DNA of 47,409 nt from Nitrospirota bacterium (GCA_023476565.1 JAMCVZ010000072.1:1-47409), one strand, 5' to 3'; positions 33,546-43,392 are shown, counted from the first letter of the stretch. Translations and numbers: made by a program. Notes: generated by a model from the letters alone, not told the origin.

Positions 33546-36233
33546 CCTTTTGTAAATCAACGGGAGCCTTGCCGGTAAGGTTTCGATGTTGTCGATAAGC
33601 GTGTAATTCGCTTCCCCGTACATGTAAGGGAGATAATCCCTTGCCTTTTTGTCCACGGTTATGCAGAAGGAATTCACTCCCTTCTTCCGGCTTTCCCACA
33701 GGGCCCTCCGGGTATCCTCCACAGCGTAATCAGCATCCCCGTAGTCGATGTCATACGGCCTCCCGTCCGACATGAGGATAAGGAGCCGTATCCGGGAAGA
33801 CTGCTTTGCCAGGATGCTGTTTGCGTGCCTGATTGCAGCGCCCAGCCTGGTCTGCGCAATGGGCCGGATGCTCTCAAAGCGCATCTTGACCTCCCCGCAG
33901 AAGGGCTCGTCGAAATCGCGCACCACGAAAAAATCCACCTTGTCCCGGTAATGCGTGGAAAAGCCGTAAACCGCCCACCGGTCCCCGATGCTCTCGAGCG
34001 CCTCTGCCATGAGGACAAGGCCCTCTCTTTCAATGTCGATTATCCGTTTGCCGGAGGGGAGCACGTCTCCGGTCGAATAGCTCATGTCGACAAGGAATGC
34101 CACCGAGACGTCCCTCAGGTTTTTCTCGCGCCTGACATACACCCTGTCCGACGGAGTAATGCCGGCATGGCGCTCTACGACCGCTTCAATGAGGGCGTCG
34201 AAGTCCAGGTCATCCCCGCGCTCTTCACGGAAAAACCGCTTTATCCTGTCCGGGCGAAGGAGACCGAAATGCCTTCTCAAAAGGCTCACCAGCCCATAGT
34301 TTTCTTTTATGGTCCTGCTGTAAAAGGCCGGTGTGTTTTCGGGCATATCCATTTCCCTCACCCTGCACCAGTCTTTCCTGTAATCATCCAGCCTTCTGTC
34401 CCATTCGTCGTAATAGACCGCCCGCCTGATGCGCCTCTCCGCTTCCATGTCGGCAATAACGCCCTGCACCTGATCGAACAGTTCGCCGAGCTTTTCATCC
34501 TCGTGTATCTGCCACAGCAGCACTTCGGATTCCAGTTCCTCCGATTCTTCTATCCTGTTCAGGGCTGCTCCGACCTGTTCGGGAGCTATTTCGATCTTCC
34601 TCTCATGGAAACGCTCCGTCATATCGAGCACCAGCCCCGACGTCCCGGAACGGGCATTCTCCACCATCTCAAAGTCGAGGATTCCCCTGTAGAAAATCCT
34701 GTCATACGACTCGCCGCTTTCACAGACTGCGGCACGCTGCCCGGACTCAAGGGCAGTGCAGACCTGGATTGCGAGATCGAGGACTTCGCGTGCGGACCGC
34801 TCGGGTGCTTTGACCTTTGAGAGCGCCTCACGGAGCAGACGCATGAGTGTGCTGTCCATATGCCCGGGATCACCGGGTTCCCCGGAAATGCCGTACCCGA
34901 GCAGTTCGAAAACGGATCGATTACGGCTGCCGTTCGATAACCTGAGATAGGAATCCATGAGCAGGCGCCTGTCTTTTTCAAGCCCGGGGTATTGGATGCC
35001 CGACAGATAATCCACACGCTCATCCTCAAGGAATTCAAATATTTTGAAGGCCGGAACGGGATTGCCGAATTGCAACACTCTTTTGATGTCTGCTGTGCCC
35101 AGTGCAAAGGTCCCGAACTGTATGTGGGACAACTCATGGGATAGAGCGCATTTATAAATTTTGAAGTTCAATTCCTGATCGCTGAATACCGTAATTTTCG
35201 AGGGAAGGAATACCCGTATGCCGTCAGTAACCGAAAGGAACCTGCTGAGCCCGGGGAGGTTCTTGTAGAACAGGGAAGACGACCTGATCTGGATCTTTGC
35301 GCCCTGCAGGGCCTCGGCATAGGCGCTGAGCACGGTATGGACTTCTTTCAATTCAAGACCCTTGACGAGCCCCTCCATGGCCCTGAGACTCGTGCCGGTC
35401 TGCAGGGAAAAGAACGAGGTCCCCTTATCTTTCTGAGCGTCGGAGGTCTCAAGCCCCTTTGCCACCCACTCCTCAAGATCGTGCATGGTGAGGCGGCCGA
35501 GAATCTGGGGCGCTGATTTGAAGTACTGGACTGCAAGGTCCACCTTCTTTGACTTACCTGCAGCGGCTCCGGCCGCAAGTAAGCTCTGCGCATTGTAATC
35601 CGCCTTGATGGAGGGGCTTTTCTCTATAAGATAAATGCCGAGCCGCGCCCATCTTTCAAGATCGCAGAGGTCGATTTTCTTTATGACCTCGGGGCTTGCC
35701 TTGAAGTATTCCTTTGCCGCTTTCCAGGACAGCCTCGCGATCTCCTGTCCGAGAGAGGCCCAATTGTTGAACCTACAGGCATCGAGGGTCTCAAGCACAG
35801 GAAGGCTTGCCTTAAAATACTGCAGCGCTGCATCCTGATCGATTCCGGCAAGGCTGCTGCCGTGCTTCAGCCACTGGACGATTATACCGGGCCCTCTGCC
35901 CGAGACATCGGACAGTTTTCTCAGGGCCTCCGCTGCAACGCTCCATTTCGATTTCCCCATCCCGAGGATCGCTTCAAGGACATCGAGGCGGGCTTTATTG
36001 TCCGCAAGGGCAGACAGCAGCGGGGCCCCTGAACGGAGCAGCCATAGTGAGACCGGGCGGTCAAACGGCAGGAAGAAATCGACAACGAGGAGATACGCAT
36101 GTGTCCCGGCGTTGTCGAGCAGCGGTCTGATTTCCCTGAGCGCCTGTTCGATCATATCGCCGGCGCCGGTTTTTTCAGCAAGCTGCTTTCCCAGCTCGAG
36201 CGGTTCCATGCTGTGCCCTGCCGCTGTCTTCAT
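33534..36233 (-). CDS. large VWA-domain protein with an HExxH motif (NorD/CbbO-like)
   Basis: An 899-aa cytoplasmic protein. Residues 1-300 are helical repeats (two FKASP-type units). Residues 366-370 are HELSH and 401-406 FLEDER, the arrangement of a gluzincin-like zinc site. A von Willebrand A domain fills the last 190 residues, with the MIDAS motif DMSYS near 711 and LMSDGRPYD later. With the coupled MoxR ATPase (ATGA overlap) it resembles NorQ-NorD or CbbQ-CbbO activators, which remodel metalloenzymes. The target here is presumably CooS or a corrinoid methyltransferase. Confidence 0.85.
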   Translation of the reverse strand: MKTAAGHSMEPLELGKQLAEKTGAGDMIEQALREIRPLLDNAGTHAYLLVVDFFLPFDRPVSLWLLRSGAPLLSALADNKARLDVLEAILGMGKSKWSVAAEALRKLSDVSGRGPGIIVQWLKHGSSLAGIDQDAALQYFKASLPVLETLDACRFNNWASLGQEIARLSWKAAKEYFKASPEVIKKIDLCDLERWARLGIYLIEKSPSIKADYNAQSLLAAGAAAGKSKKVDLAVQYFKSAPQILGRLTMHDLEEWVAKGLETSDAQKDKGTSFFSLQTGTSLRAMEGLVKGLELKEVHTVLSAYAEALQGAKIQIRSSSLFYKNLPGLSRFLSVTDGIRVFLPSKITVFSDQELNFKIYKCALSHELSHIQFGTFALGTADIKRVLQFGNPVPAFKIFEFLEDERVDYLSGIQYPGLEKDRRLLMDSYLRLSNGSRNRSVFELLGYGISGEPGDPGHMDSTLMRLLREALSKVKAPERSAREVLDLAIQVCTALESGQRAAVCESGESYDRIFYRGILDFEMVENARSGTSGLVLDMTERFHERKIEIAPEQVGAALNRIEESEELESEVLLWQIHEDEKLGELFDQVQGVIADMEAERRIRRAVYYDEWDRRLDDYRKDWCRVREMDMPENTPAFYSRTIKENYGLVSLLRRHFGLLRPDRIKRFFREERGDDLDFDALIEAVVERHAGITPSDRVYVRREKNLRDVSVAFLVDMSYSTGDVLPSGKRIIDIEREGLVLMAEALESIGDRWAVYGFSTHYRDKVDFFVVRDFDEPFCGEVKMRFESIRPIAQTRLGAAIRHANSILAKQSSRIRLLILMSDGRPYDIDYGDADYAVEDTRRALWESRKKGVNSFCITVDKKARDYLPYMYGEANYTLIDNIETLPARLPLIYKRLTT

Positions 36234-37060
36234 AGTATCGAAGAGACGACCTCCTCAAGCGTTTTCTGGATCTCGGGGTCGTCGGTAATGGGCCGTATCA
36301 GGGCGACAGAGCATGCGCGCCGCGGAGCTACCCCCTTTTTGATCAATACCCCCGCGTAAATCAGAAGGCGCGTGCTGACACCCTCGTCCAGGCCGCGGTC
36401 TTTCAGCCCCCGGATCTTTTCGGCTATCCTCCTCAGGGCAGAGGCCACTTTCGGATCAACCCCGCTCTCATGCATTACGATCTCATTCTCAAGGTCTGCG
36501 GAGGGGTAATCGAAATCAAGGGTTATGAACCTCTGCTTGGTGCTTTGTTTAAGGTCCTTGAGCACTGTCTGGTATCCGGGATTGTATGAGAGGGCAAGCA
36601 TGAAGCTGTCGGTCGCTTCCAGGATCTGGCCCCGCTTCTCCAGGGGGAGGACACGCCGGTCGTCGGTAAGCGGGTGTATCACCACCGTTGTATCTTTTCT
36701 CGCTTCGACTACTTCGTCGAGGTAGCATATGCCGCCGTGCCTTACAGCCAGGGACAGGGGGCCGTCCTGCCAGCGGGTGGTATTGCCGTCTAAGAGATAG
36801 CGGCCGACGAGATCGCTCGCGGTCAGGTCCTCGTGGCAGGCTACTGTTATGAGCGGCAGCCCTATCTTGTATGCCATATAGGAAAGGAACCTGGTTTTGC
36901 CGCAGCCGGTAGGCCCCTTCAGCATCAAGGGCAGCCTGTTCTCATAGGCGATGGTGAACAGTTCGACCTCGTCCTGCACCGGCAGGTAGTACGGCTCGCT
37001 TTCAATCCGGTAATCCTGCATGTTTATCTCGGGTGTCTGTCTCTGTATGGAATCTTTCAT
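36230..37060 (-). CDS. MoxR-family AAA+ ATPase (NorQ/CbbQ-like)
   Basis: A 276-aa AAA+ ATPase. Walker [11 protein letters not shown] lies near residue 47, Walker [12 protein letters not shown] near 112, and the sensor ALSYNPGYQ, typical of CbbQ/NorQ, near 155. It powers its VWA partner encoded immediately downstream. It is separated by 10 bp from the 142-aa gene upstream. GGGGAG precedes the ATG. Confidence 0.9.
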   Translation of the reverse strand: MKDSIQRQTPEINMQDYRIESEPYYLPVQDEVELFTIAYENRLPLMLKGPTGCGKTRFLSYMAYKIGLPLITVACHEDLTASDLVGRYLLDGNTTRWQDGPLSLAVRHGGICYLDEVVEARKDTTVVIHPLTDDRRVLPLEKRGQILEATDSFMLALSYNPGYQTVLKDLKQSTKQRFITLDFDYPSADLENEIVMHESGVDPKVASALRRIAEKIRGLKDRGLDEGVSTRLLIYAGVLIKKGVAPRRACSVALIRPITDDPEIQKTLEEVVSSIL

Positions 37061-37070
37061 ATTCTCCCCT

Positions 37071-37499
37071 TTACTCCCGGTTGTTTGTTTCTGTTCCCCT
37101 TACAAGCCCGAACTTTAAAAGCTGATCTTTCAGCGCGGCTTCCGTTGCGTCTTTAACGGCCTCCGCGGAAAGACCGTAAATTACAGAGTTGATGACCAGC
37201 GTGAACCGGGCCGCCGGGTCCCCGTCACGGCCTTCCACGGTCACGTCTGCGGGAGTGCCGAGGGTATCAGCGTAAAGAAAACCGCCGGCGTGTTCCGCAT
37301 ATGCCTTGATATGGCCGATGTCCTTAGCCCCGCGCGCGAAACATTCCTTTGCTATGGCCGCCATGAGCCCGGCTGAGAATGCACGGAGCTCTCCGGGACC
37401 GACATCCCTTTCCCGGGACACCGTACAGGTAATCGCATAGCTGTTTATGTCCTCATGCGCGGGATTGATCAGCTCTCTTAAATCGACAAGCTTTTTCAT
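37071..37499 (-). CDS. 142-aa protein coupled to a G3E GTPase, unknown function
   Basis: Soluble alpha/beta protein of 142 aa, with [20 protein letters not shown] and [20 protein letters not shown] as its most motif-like parts. I do not recognise the family. Its ATG overlaps the GTPase stop (ATGA). A longer frame on the same strand extends upstream, but that part is a shadow of the GTPase gene. It is probably a partner or substrate adaptor of the GTPase or the MoxR pair. Confidence 0.75.
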   Translation of the reverse strand: MKKLVDLRELINPAHEDINSYAITCTVSRERDVGPGELRAFSAGLMAAIAKECFARGAKDIGHIKAYAEHAGGFLYADTLGTPADVTVEGRDGDPAARFTLVINSVIYGLSAEAVKDATEAALKDQLLKFGLVRGTETNNRE

Positions 37500-38116
37500 G
37501 CCTGTATCGTCATCTCCTGCACTGCATTGATAAGGTTTGCCAGGCCCTCGCCGGTCCGTGTCGAGACAGTGATGATCTCTGCGCGCGGGTTGATCCGGTG
37601 GACAGACTGCCGGGCATGTGCTACAGCCTCTTCGGAAGTTATATCGACTTTGCTGAGCGCTATGATATCGGCATCCAGCAGTTGCGTTGTGACAAGCCTT
37701 TTCAGGGTATCGTAGGTCAGCAGTTTCTCCTCCCGCGTGGTATCGAAAAGTACTATGGTCGGTCCGATGCTGATATCTATTCTCCCGGCCGTATTGTCGA
37801 CCACGGTTTTTTTTATTGCATTCGGTACCGCCATGCCTGTAGGCTCGATGATGATGATATCGGGGTTCATGCCTTTTGCAAGGAGCCCAAGGGTCTTGAG
37901 CATATTCCCCGCGACCTGGCAGCAAATGCATCCCCCCCCGATATCCTTGACCGTCAGCCCGTATTCCTGCATCACTTTGCCGTCTACAGGCACCGCGCCG
38001 ACGTCATTAACGAGGATCGCTATCTTCTTCCCCCGCTCAGACAGGCTCTTGCTGAGAGCTATAATGAGCGTTGTTTTTCCCGAGCCGAGATATCCGGCTA
38101 TCTGAACAAGTTTCAT
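37496..38116 (-). CDS. G3E-family GTPase, metallochaperone-like
   Basis: A 206-aa P-loop GTPase of the SIMIBI/G3E class. Walker A is GYLGSGKTT at residues 8-16. The metal motif GGCICC has Cys63, Cys65 and Cys66 (CxCC). EPTGMA and LSKVD follow. It is short, lacking the C-terminal domain of CobW proteins, so it is closer to HypB/UreG or the GTPases of methyltransferase clusters. In a CODH operon without cooC it could deliver nickel, zinc or a corrinoid. This is inferred. Confidence 0.88.
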   Translation of the reverse strand: MKLVQIAGYLGSGKTTLIIALSKSLSERGKKIAILVNDVGAVPVDGKVMQEYGLTVKDIGGGCICCQVAGNMLKTLGLLAKGMNPDIIIIEPTGMAVPNAIKKTVVDNTAGRIDISIGPTIVLFDTTREEKLLTYDTLKRLVTTQLLDADIIALSKVDITSEEAVAHARQSVHRINPRAEIITVSTRTGEGLANLINAVQEMTIQA

Positions 38117-38140
38117 ATGAACCTCTGTCTCTTTTTACGG

Positions 38141-39151
38141 TTATGCGCTTTTCAGGGTAGCAACCAGTGCTTCCATGTTTTCCCCCGGCACTTCGGGCCA
38201 TAAGTCACAGCCGGGCCATACAGCGCTCGCTCCCCCTTTAAGGGATTCCAGAACCGCGGACCCCACGTCTTTGACAGCGCCTTTATGGAGAACTTTTATG
38301 GGATCGAAATTGCCGAGGATAATGGCGCCCGGTCCGAGCTTTTGCCTCGTTTCGGTCAGGCAGTTCTTCTGGTCGACACTGACGGCATCAGCCCCGCACT
38401 CCGCCATGTCCGTAATGATGGCGTTCGTATCGCCGCAGATATGCAGTATGCTGGGACGCGGCATTTCGGAGAGGATCCTGGCAAGGTGCGGCTTTATCAG
38501 GTTCCTGAAGCTCTTGGGGCTCATGACGTCCGACGTCCCGCCCATCTCGCGGAGCGTGAAATAATCCGCTCCGGCATTCTTATAGATTTTGAAGACCCTG
38601 ATTATGAAATCGGAGAGCCTTTCGAGTATGGCATTGGTTTTCTCCGGCTCGAGGAACGATTCCTCGAAGAGCGCGTCGAGCTCTTTTACCTGGCCCGCAA
38701 GGGTGAAGGGCCCGAGCACATAAGTCCCAATGGCGACATCATTGCCCAGTTCCCTGCGGAGCGCTTTTATGGCCCCTGTTACAACAGGGATTCTTCCCGC
38801 GTGCTCCAGGTCGTCCGGAATGCGCACATCGTCAGCCTTCTTGACGGACTTCTCTTTTACGGTCGGATAAAGCAGCCCTTCGACCTCATCATAGAAGTTC
38901 ATCTTTACGCCGAGGGCCTCTGCCTCGACCCCGAGGTCGAAGGGGACTACAGCGCATTCGTAGCCGAACTCGCGATACATGCCTGACGCTGCTTTCGCCA
39001 TCAGTTCGGGGTCCCGGTGAACTCTTGAAAAAATTATTCCGTATTTATCGAGCACCGGCTTGATGACATTTCCCATCCCGCTAAAGATCGGCGGCCGGTC
39101 TACCTTCTCCCTGTTCAGGAACTTTAAAACCCTCTCTCTCGGTGTCGGCAT
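38141..39151 (-). CDS. UroD-family corrinoid methyltransferase, copy 1 (MtaA/MtbA-like)
   Basis: A 336-aa TIM barrel. The zinc ligands are His and Cys in ILHICGDT and Cys in WPGCDLWPEVP, the classic MtaA/MtbA pattern. It is the first gene of the C1 operon. With copy 2, the corrinoid protein and the activator, it forms a possible two-methyltransferase system. No coenzyme M pathway is expected in such a bacterium, so tetrahydrofolate or another acceptor is more likely. AGGAG lies about 9 nt before the start. Confidence 0.87.
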   Translation of the reverse strand: MPTPRERVLKFLNREKVDRPPIFSGMGNVIKPVLDKYGIIFSRVHRDPELMAKAASGMYREFGYECAVVPFDLGVEAEALGVKMNFYDEVEGLLYPTVKEKSVKKADDVRIPDDLEHAGRIPVVTGAIKALRRELGNDVAIGTYVLGPFTLAGQVKELDALFEESFLEPEKTNAILERLSDFIIRVFKIYKNAGADYFTLREMGGTSDVMSPKSFRNLIKPHLARILSEMPRPSILHICGDTNAIITDMAECGADAVSVDQKNCLTETRQKLGPGAIILGNFDPIKVLHKGAVKDVGSAVLESLKGGASAVWPGCDLWPEVPGENMEALVATLKSA

Positions 39152-39442
39152 TTTTTTATACTCTCCTTTTTTTATTGTTTATTGAAGCTGCCCTGCTGTT
39201 TTCCCCTCCGGCATGTGCGCCGGTTCCGGATGAGCGCTGTCAAGCAGGCGCTTTGTTGCTTGATTATGTCACTATTGCTATGGCCGGGAGAATCGGGATT
39301 ATCCTGATTTTAGGGTTTGAAAAGCCTGATTTTTATTTTATTTTAAGGACAAGGATGCAGGTTGAATTAAGAATGAAAGGAAAAAAGAAAATATAACAGA
39401 ACTTATTGTTTTTTCAGCCTTCAACCCTCATCCTTCATCCTT
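39152..39442. other. intergenic region upstream of the C1 operon
   Basis: 291 bp between the divergently placed first C1 gene and the end of the response regulator. It holds an inverted repeat CCGGCATGTGCGCCGG (39208-39223). A minus-strand TTGACA sits near 39240 without a good -10 box. A 7-bp array (CTTCAAC, CCTCATC, CTTCATC) lies at 39416-39447. The promoter of the C1 operon must lie here, but I cannot place it. No gene is convincing. Confidence 0.45.
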
Positions 39443-40090
39443 TTAAAGGGACGTTAATCCCTCGCGGATGGCGTATTTGGTCAATTCGGCCACGCTGTGG
39501 ATGTTGAGCTTGGTCATAATGTTCATGCGATGTGTTTCAATGGTCTTGTTGCTTACATTGAGGCGGGAGGCGATTTCTTTTGTGGTTCTGCCCTCAGCCA
39601 GAAGCTGGAGCACTTCACGCTCCCTGTCCGACAGGAGCGAGAAGACGGAGGATTCCGGCTTCGGCGCATTGCGGATATAATTCTCGATAACAATGCCCGC
39701 TATGCCCGGGCTCAGGTAGATTTTGTTCGCAACCACCGTGCGGATAGCGGTCACCAGCTCCTCAAAAGCGCAATCCTTGAGCAGGTATGCCGATGCCCCT
39801 GCCTTGAGCATTTCAGATACGAAGCGCCTGTCCGAATGCATTGACAATGCAACCACCTTTATATCGGGATGCCCGGCAACGACTTGGCGGGTGGCTTCGA
39901 TGCCGTTCAGGCCGGGCATTGCTATATCCATTATGACCACCTCGGGCCATAGTTGCCCGGCCAGTTGCACGGTCGTCCTGCCGTCCTCGGCCTCTGCAAT
40001 GACTTCTATATCGGGATGCTTTCCAAGTAATGTGCGGAGGCCGTCGCGCACGATTTTATGGTCATCTGCCACAAGGACTTTTATGCTCAC
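39443..40090 (-). CDS. NarL/LuxR-family response regulator
   Basis: A 215-aa regulator. The receiver domain has Asp9-Asp10 and the phospho-acceptor Asp55 in VVIMDIAMPG, with Lys near 105. The C-terminal LuxR helix-turn-helix has LSDREREVLQLLAEGRTTKEIA. It overlaps the histidine kinase by ATGA, so the two are a pair. It would bind DNA as a dimer. The nearby C1 operon, transcribed away from it on the same strand, is a possible target. Confidence 0.93.
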   Translation of the reverse strand: MSIKVLVADDHKIVRDGLRTLLGKHPDIEVIAEAEDGRTTVQLAGQLWPEVVIMDIAMPGLNGIEATRQVVAGHPDIKVVALSMHSDRRFVSEMLKAGASAYLLKDCAFEELVTAIRTVVANKIYLSPGIAGIVIENYIRNAPKPESSVFSLLSDREREVLQLLAEGRTTKEIASRLNVSNKTIETHRMNIMTKLNIHSVAELTKYAIREGLTSL

Positions 40091-42537
40091 TGCTGTTCCT
40101 CTCCCAGCCCTTTGAGCGCAACCGGCGCGGTCAGGACAACCCGTGTTCCGCGGCCGGGCCCGGCATCTATTTCAAAGGCGCCGCCGAAATGTTTCAGCCG
40201 CTCGCGTATGCTGAAGAAGCCGAATGTCCTGGTTTTATCAATGCCCTCGGAATCAAATCCGATGCCGTCGTCTTCGATGGTGATAAGCATTTTGTACCCT
40301 TCTCTCTGGAGGGTTGCCGTCATTTTATGTGCCTGCGCGTGTTTGACAATATTCATGAACAGCTCGCGCACCGCCTGGAACAGAAGCACGCTTACATCCC
40401 TGTCAAGGGGCTTCAATTTCCCATCGTCCTTAAATTCGAAAAAGATGTTATGCTGCGTTTGTATCTGTTCTCCGAGCCACTCTATCGTCGCTTCAAACCC
40501 GAGTTCATAAAGCGTGGGGGGGCTCAATTCGAAGGTCAGGGTTTTTGTGTACCGGATTGTTTTTTCAATAAGCGCCCGGACATCGTCTAAGGATTCGCTG
40601 TAGCGGTACCCGACTGCATCGATGGAGTCGCGGAGCGCCCCCAGCTTGATCTTGGTTATGGCAAGTGTCTGGCCGATATGATCGTGAAGCTCCGTCGCAA
40701 TGCGCCGCCGCTCCCTTTCCTCGGCCAATGACAATTCGGAAGCCAGGGAGTGGAGCTGCTCCTGATTGGCCTTGATCTTTTCCTCTGTCCTCCTGCGCTC
40801 CGTGATATCGCGCTGTATGCTGATGAAATGCGTAACTTTTCCGTGTTCGTCCCGCACGGGGGCGATCTGCCATTCCAGGTTGAACTGAACTCCGTTTTTG
40901 TGGTTGTTTATGGTTTCTATATAAAAGGCCTCGCTTTGCATTTGGGAATTTTCGGATTTGAACAGCTCGGAACGGTCTATTATGGTCCCCTGCTGAATTA
41001 TGGAAGGGTTGTTTATGACTTCCTCGGCTGTGTATCCGGTCATCCTTGTAAAGGCAGGGTTGATAAACACGACCTTGGAGCCCGGAGGATTGAGGCCGGC
41101 TGTTGTAATGACTATCGAATCGTTTGCCTGTTGGATTGCGGATTTGAGGAGCCTCAGCCGCTCCTCCGCCCGTTTTCGTTCGGTTATATTGCTGAAGAAA
41201 GCCAGCGTTGCAGGCCTCCCCATCCAGGTAATCAAGACCGAGTTGATCTCGATCCACTTGGTATTGCCGTCTTTATCAATAATCTTGCATGAGTACACAC
41301 TCGGGAGGTAGTCTCCTTTCAGCCGTTTCAAATGCCTTTCCATTACCATGTCTTTGTCGTCGGGGTGGATAAAATCAATGAAAGGCTTCGAGGTCAGCGC
41401 CTCCTCGGAATGCCCGAGTATTTTCACGGCTTTCGGATTTGCATATTTGAATATACCATCCTGATTGACGACGATACCCTCGCTGGCGTTCTCAACGACA
41501 AGGCGGTATTTCTCTTCGGAGCTCCTCAGCACCTGCTCCACCCATTTGCGCTCAATAATTTCGTGCTGGAGCTCCTCGTTCGTCTTTGTCAGTTGCGCGG
41601 TGCGGACTTTTACCTGCTTTTCGAGGTGTATACGGCACTTCTTCAACTCCTCGACGCTCTGCCTGCGTACGGTAATGTCATAGCCCAGACAGAGGATTTC
41701 CGTCATGTGTCCGTTCTCATCGAAAAGCGCCTTGTTTGTCCACGCGATCCACACCTGTTCCCTGTCTTTGCAGATATGCGCGTGCTCGGTGTTGGAGTAC
41801 CGGGCGGGATGTCTGCCAATATCTCTTAACATCAGTTCCACATTGTGGGCGTATATTTCCGTTTCAGGGATGATCGTGCCCAGGACATTCCTGCCGATTA
41901 TCTCGTCTTCGCTGAAGCCGAAAAATTTTTGGGCGAACCGGTTCAGGAAGATTATAGTGCCGTTCAGGTCCAGGCGCATAATAATGCTGTTGGCGTTTTC
42001 GACCAGTTCCCGGTATTTCGCCTCGCTTTCCTTCAGCGCCTTTCTGGTCTGTTTCTGGTTGGTGATATCCTCAACCGTACAGATCATGCCGCTGAATTTG
42101 CCCCCGTTGATTATGGGAATCAGCCATCCCGATTGATAGGTCTGGCGTCCTGCGGGCGTGATAATGGATACTTCAGAATAATAAACGGGCTGTAAAGTAT
42201 CTTTCGCTTCCTGGTAGTGTTGTATAAAATAGTTTATGGTATTTTCGGGAAAATCCGTAGCCCTGAACCCTATAAGCTTTTGGTGTGTAACGCCTGCGAT
42301 CATCTCCATCGCCTTGTTTACATAGTAAATAACATCATTCTCATCCGCCACCCAGACCCCGCTGGTTATGCCGTCCAGAATGCTCTCGTACAGGACCCTG
42401 TTGCTGAGGTTGTCCTTACGGCTCAGGAGGTATTCCCTGTTCAGGGCCTCCAGTTCCGCAATCCGTTTGCGCAATCCGCTTATTTCATTTAAGAGGTGCT
42501 CGTCAGGACCGGCCTTGGCTTTTGCCCTTGTTTTCAT
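40087..42537 (-). CDS. cytoplasmic multi-PAS histidine kinase (NarX/DegS-type)
   Basis: An 816-aa kinase without transmembrane segments. A short coiled coil (20-45), PAS domains at about 48-165 and 170-290, a coiled coil (295-330), and PAS domains at 335-455 and 460-585 follow one another. Next comes a HisKA_3 domain with the phospho-His in ATELHDHIGQT near 615, and an HATPase domain with NIVKHAQAHK and EDDGIGFD. Soluble PAS sensors often read redox, gas or small ligands; the signal here is unknown. Its partner is the regulator downstream. Confidence 0.93.
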   Translation of the reverse strand: MKTRAKAKAGPDEHLLNEISGLRKRIAELEALNREYLLSRKDNLSNRVLYESILDGITSGVWVADENDVIYYVNKAMEMIAGVTHQKLIGFRATDFPENTINYFIQHYQEAKDTLQPVYYSEVSIITPAGRQTYQSGWLIPIINGGKFSGMICTVEDITNQKQTRKALKESEAKYRELVENANSIIMRLDLNGTIIFLNRFAQKFFGFSEDEIIGRNVLGTIIPETEIYAHNVELMLRDIGRHPARYSNTEHAHICKDREQVWIAWTNKALFDENGHMTEILCLGYDITVRRQSVEELKKCRIHLEKQVKVRTAQLTKTNEELQHEIIERKWVEQVLRSSEEKYRLVVENASEGIVVNQDGIFKYANPKAVKILGHSEEALTSKPFIDFIHPDDKDMVMERHLKRLKGDYLPSVYSCKIIDKDGNTKWIEINSVLITWMGRPATLAFFSNITERKRAEERLRLLKSAIQQANDSIVITTAGLNPPGSKVVFINPAFTRMTGYTAEEVINNPSIIQQGTIIDRSELFKSENSQMQSEAFYIETINNHKNGVQFNLEWQIAPVRDEHGKVTHFISIQRDITERRRTEEKIKANQEQLHSLASELSLAEERERRRIATELHDHIGQTLAITKIKLGALRDSIDAVGYRYSESLDDVRALIEKTIRYTKTLTFELSPPTLYELGFEATIEWLGEQIQTQHNIFFEFKDDGKLKPLDRDVSVLLFQAVRELFMNIVKHAQAHKMTATLQREGYKMLITIEDDGIGFDSEGIDKTRTFGFFSIRERLKHFGGAFEIDAGPGRGTRVVLTAPVALKGLGEEQQ

Positions 42538-42798
42538 GTGTTTACCTCAGTTCAACAACATCAAAGCGCCTTCGTTCCCTGACCTATTCTATCTCTCCGT
42601 AATCCCCTTTTGCAAACTTTGCCCTTTTGCGCAGATTTCGGCATGACCGTGGGGACACCGGAATTCTTTTTGAATGGATGGGTTCACTTTTTGGAGACGC
42701 CCTGAAATGGAATACACCGTACAGTGTTATCTGCACGATGTATGCGCACAATGCTTCGGTGAGAGGGCCGGCAAGGGAGGGGTCGGAACACCCTGCCG

Positions 42799-43005
42799 TT
42801 ATTTTAATCTTCTGCCGCACTTGGGGCAAAAGTCCATTCTCACGACATCCACGGCGCCTGTAGCAGGGCATTCCAGTTCCAGGAATTCGATCTCGAGCAT
42901 CTCTTTGCATACCCAGCATTTTACGATCTTCTCGATGGGTTGTGTCTTTCTGAAATCCTTCCAGAGTTCTTCTGAATCTATTTCACTTATCTTTATGTCT
43001 CCCAT
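42799..43005 (-). CDS. small zinc-ribbon-like protein
   Basis: A 68-aa protein (MGDIKISEIDSEELWKDF...). Ligand pairs are CWVCKE near residue 30 and FCPKCGRR at the end, with another Cys in ELECPATG between them. GGGAG lies 6 nt before the ATG. It is 13 bp downstream of another small gene in the same direction, forming a two-gene unit upstream of the kinase. The 261 bp between it and the kinase hold nothing I can name. Confidence 0.65.
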   Translation of the reverse strand: MGDIKISEIDSEELWKDFRKTQPIEKIVKCWVCKEMLEIEFLELECPATGAVDVVRMDFCPKCGRRLK

Positions 43006-43018
43006 AACCCGCTCCCTT

Positions 43019-43144
43019 CTAGCACCAATTGACTTTTGCTACCAGCCCCCTGACAAGTTCCAGTCTCTCGTGCAGCGAGAGTTTGAAATACAGGGAGCTT
43101 TCCATGAGTATTGATATGATCTCCTTGATTTTTTGCCTTTCCAT
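43019..43144 (-). CDS. 41-residue conserved-looking small protein
   Basis: ATG at 43144 with AAGGAG 6 nt upstream, encoding MERQKIKEIISILMESS and then YFKLSLHERLELVRGLV and a short tail ending in Cys. It is amphipathic and helical and reads as a real protein rather than noise. The stop is 13 bp before the next small gene. No function is recognised. Confidence 0.6.
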   Translation of the reverse strand: MERQKIKEIISILMESSLYFKLSLHERLELVRGLVAKVNWC

Positions 43145-43315
43145 GGCCAACTCCTTCGAGTCCTTTCTTGCCTTAGTTATCGGACAAGAGAAAAAAAGAT
43201 TGAGTGCCCGGATATGCTGGCTTGCAGAAATTTATTGCATAACTCATGCCCGGAGTCTTTGTTATGTAAGTGGTATAAAAACGGGAGTTAATATGCAGTA
43301 TAAAAGAAGTAGTAA

Positions 43316-43328
43316 GTGGACGCGGTGC
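43316..43328. repeat. 13-bp direct repeat flanking mazEF (left copy)
   Basis: GTGGACGCGGTGC occurs here and again, exactly, at 44032-44044. The two copies bracket mazF, mazE and the mazEF promoter. They could mark the ends of an inserted toxin-antitoxin cassette. Chance cannot be excluded. Confidence 0.45.
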
Positions 43329-43392
43329 ATGAATGCAAGCCCGGCACCAGAATTACTTATATTATCCGCTATTATCTTCAAGACAGAAAAGT

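Noticed and set aside
33825-34820. 331-codon + strand ORF
   Set aside because: Antisense to the VWA gene; composition is that of a complementary frame.
33534-37060. Nitric oxide reductase or aerobic CODH accessory genes (norQD, coxDE)
   Set aside because: The domain pair fits, but no norBC or coxMSL genes are present and all neighbours are anaerobic corrinoid/CODH genes.
37500-37931. N-terminal extension of the 142-aa protein to 286 codons
   Set aside because: The extra part is an out-of-frame reading of the G3E GTPase gene; the ATGA overlap defines the start at 37499.
31450-39151. hemE (uroporphyrinogen decarboxylase) for the two UroD-family genes
   Set aside because: Both carry the HxC...C zinc site of corrinoid methyltransferases and sit with a corrinoid protein and its activator.
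39152-39396. 84-codon + strand ORF starting with a signal-like peptide
   Set aside because: It has a hydrophobic start, but it begins inside the first C1 gene on the opposite strand, has no ribosome-binding site, and its tail is low-complexity Lys-rich sequence.
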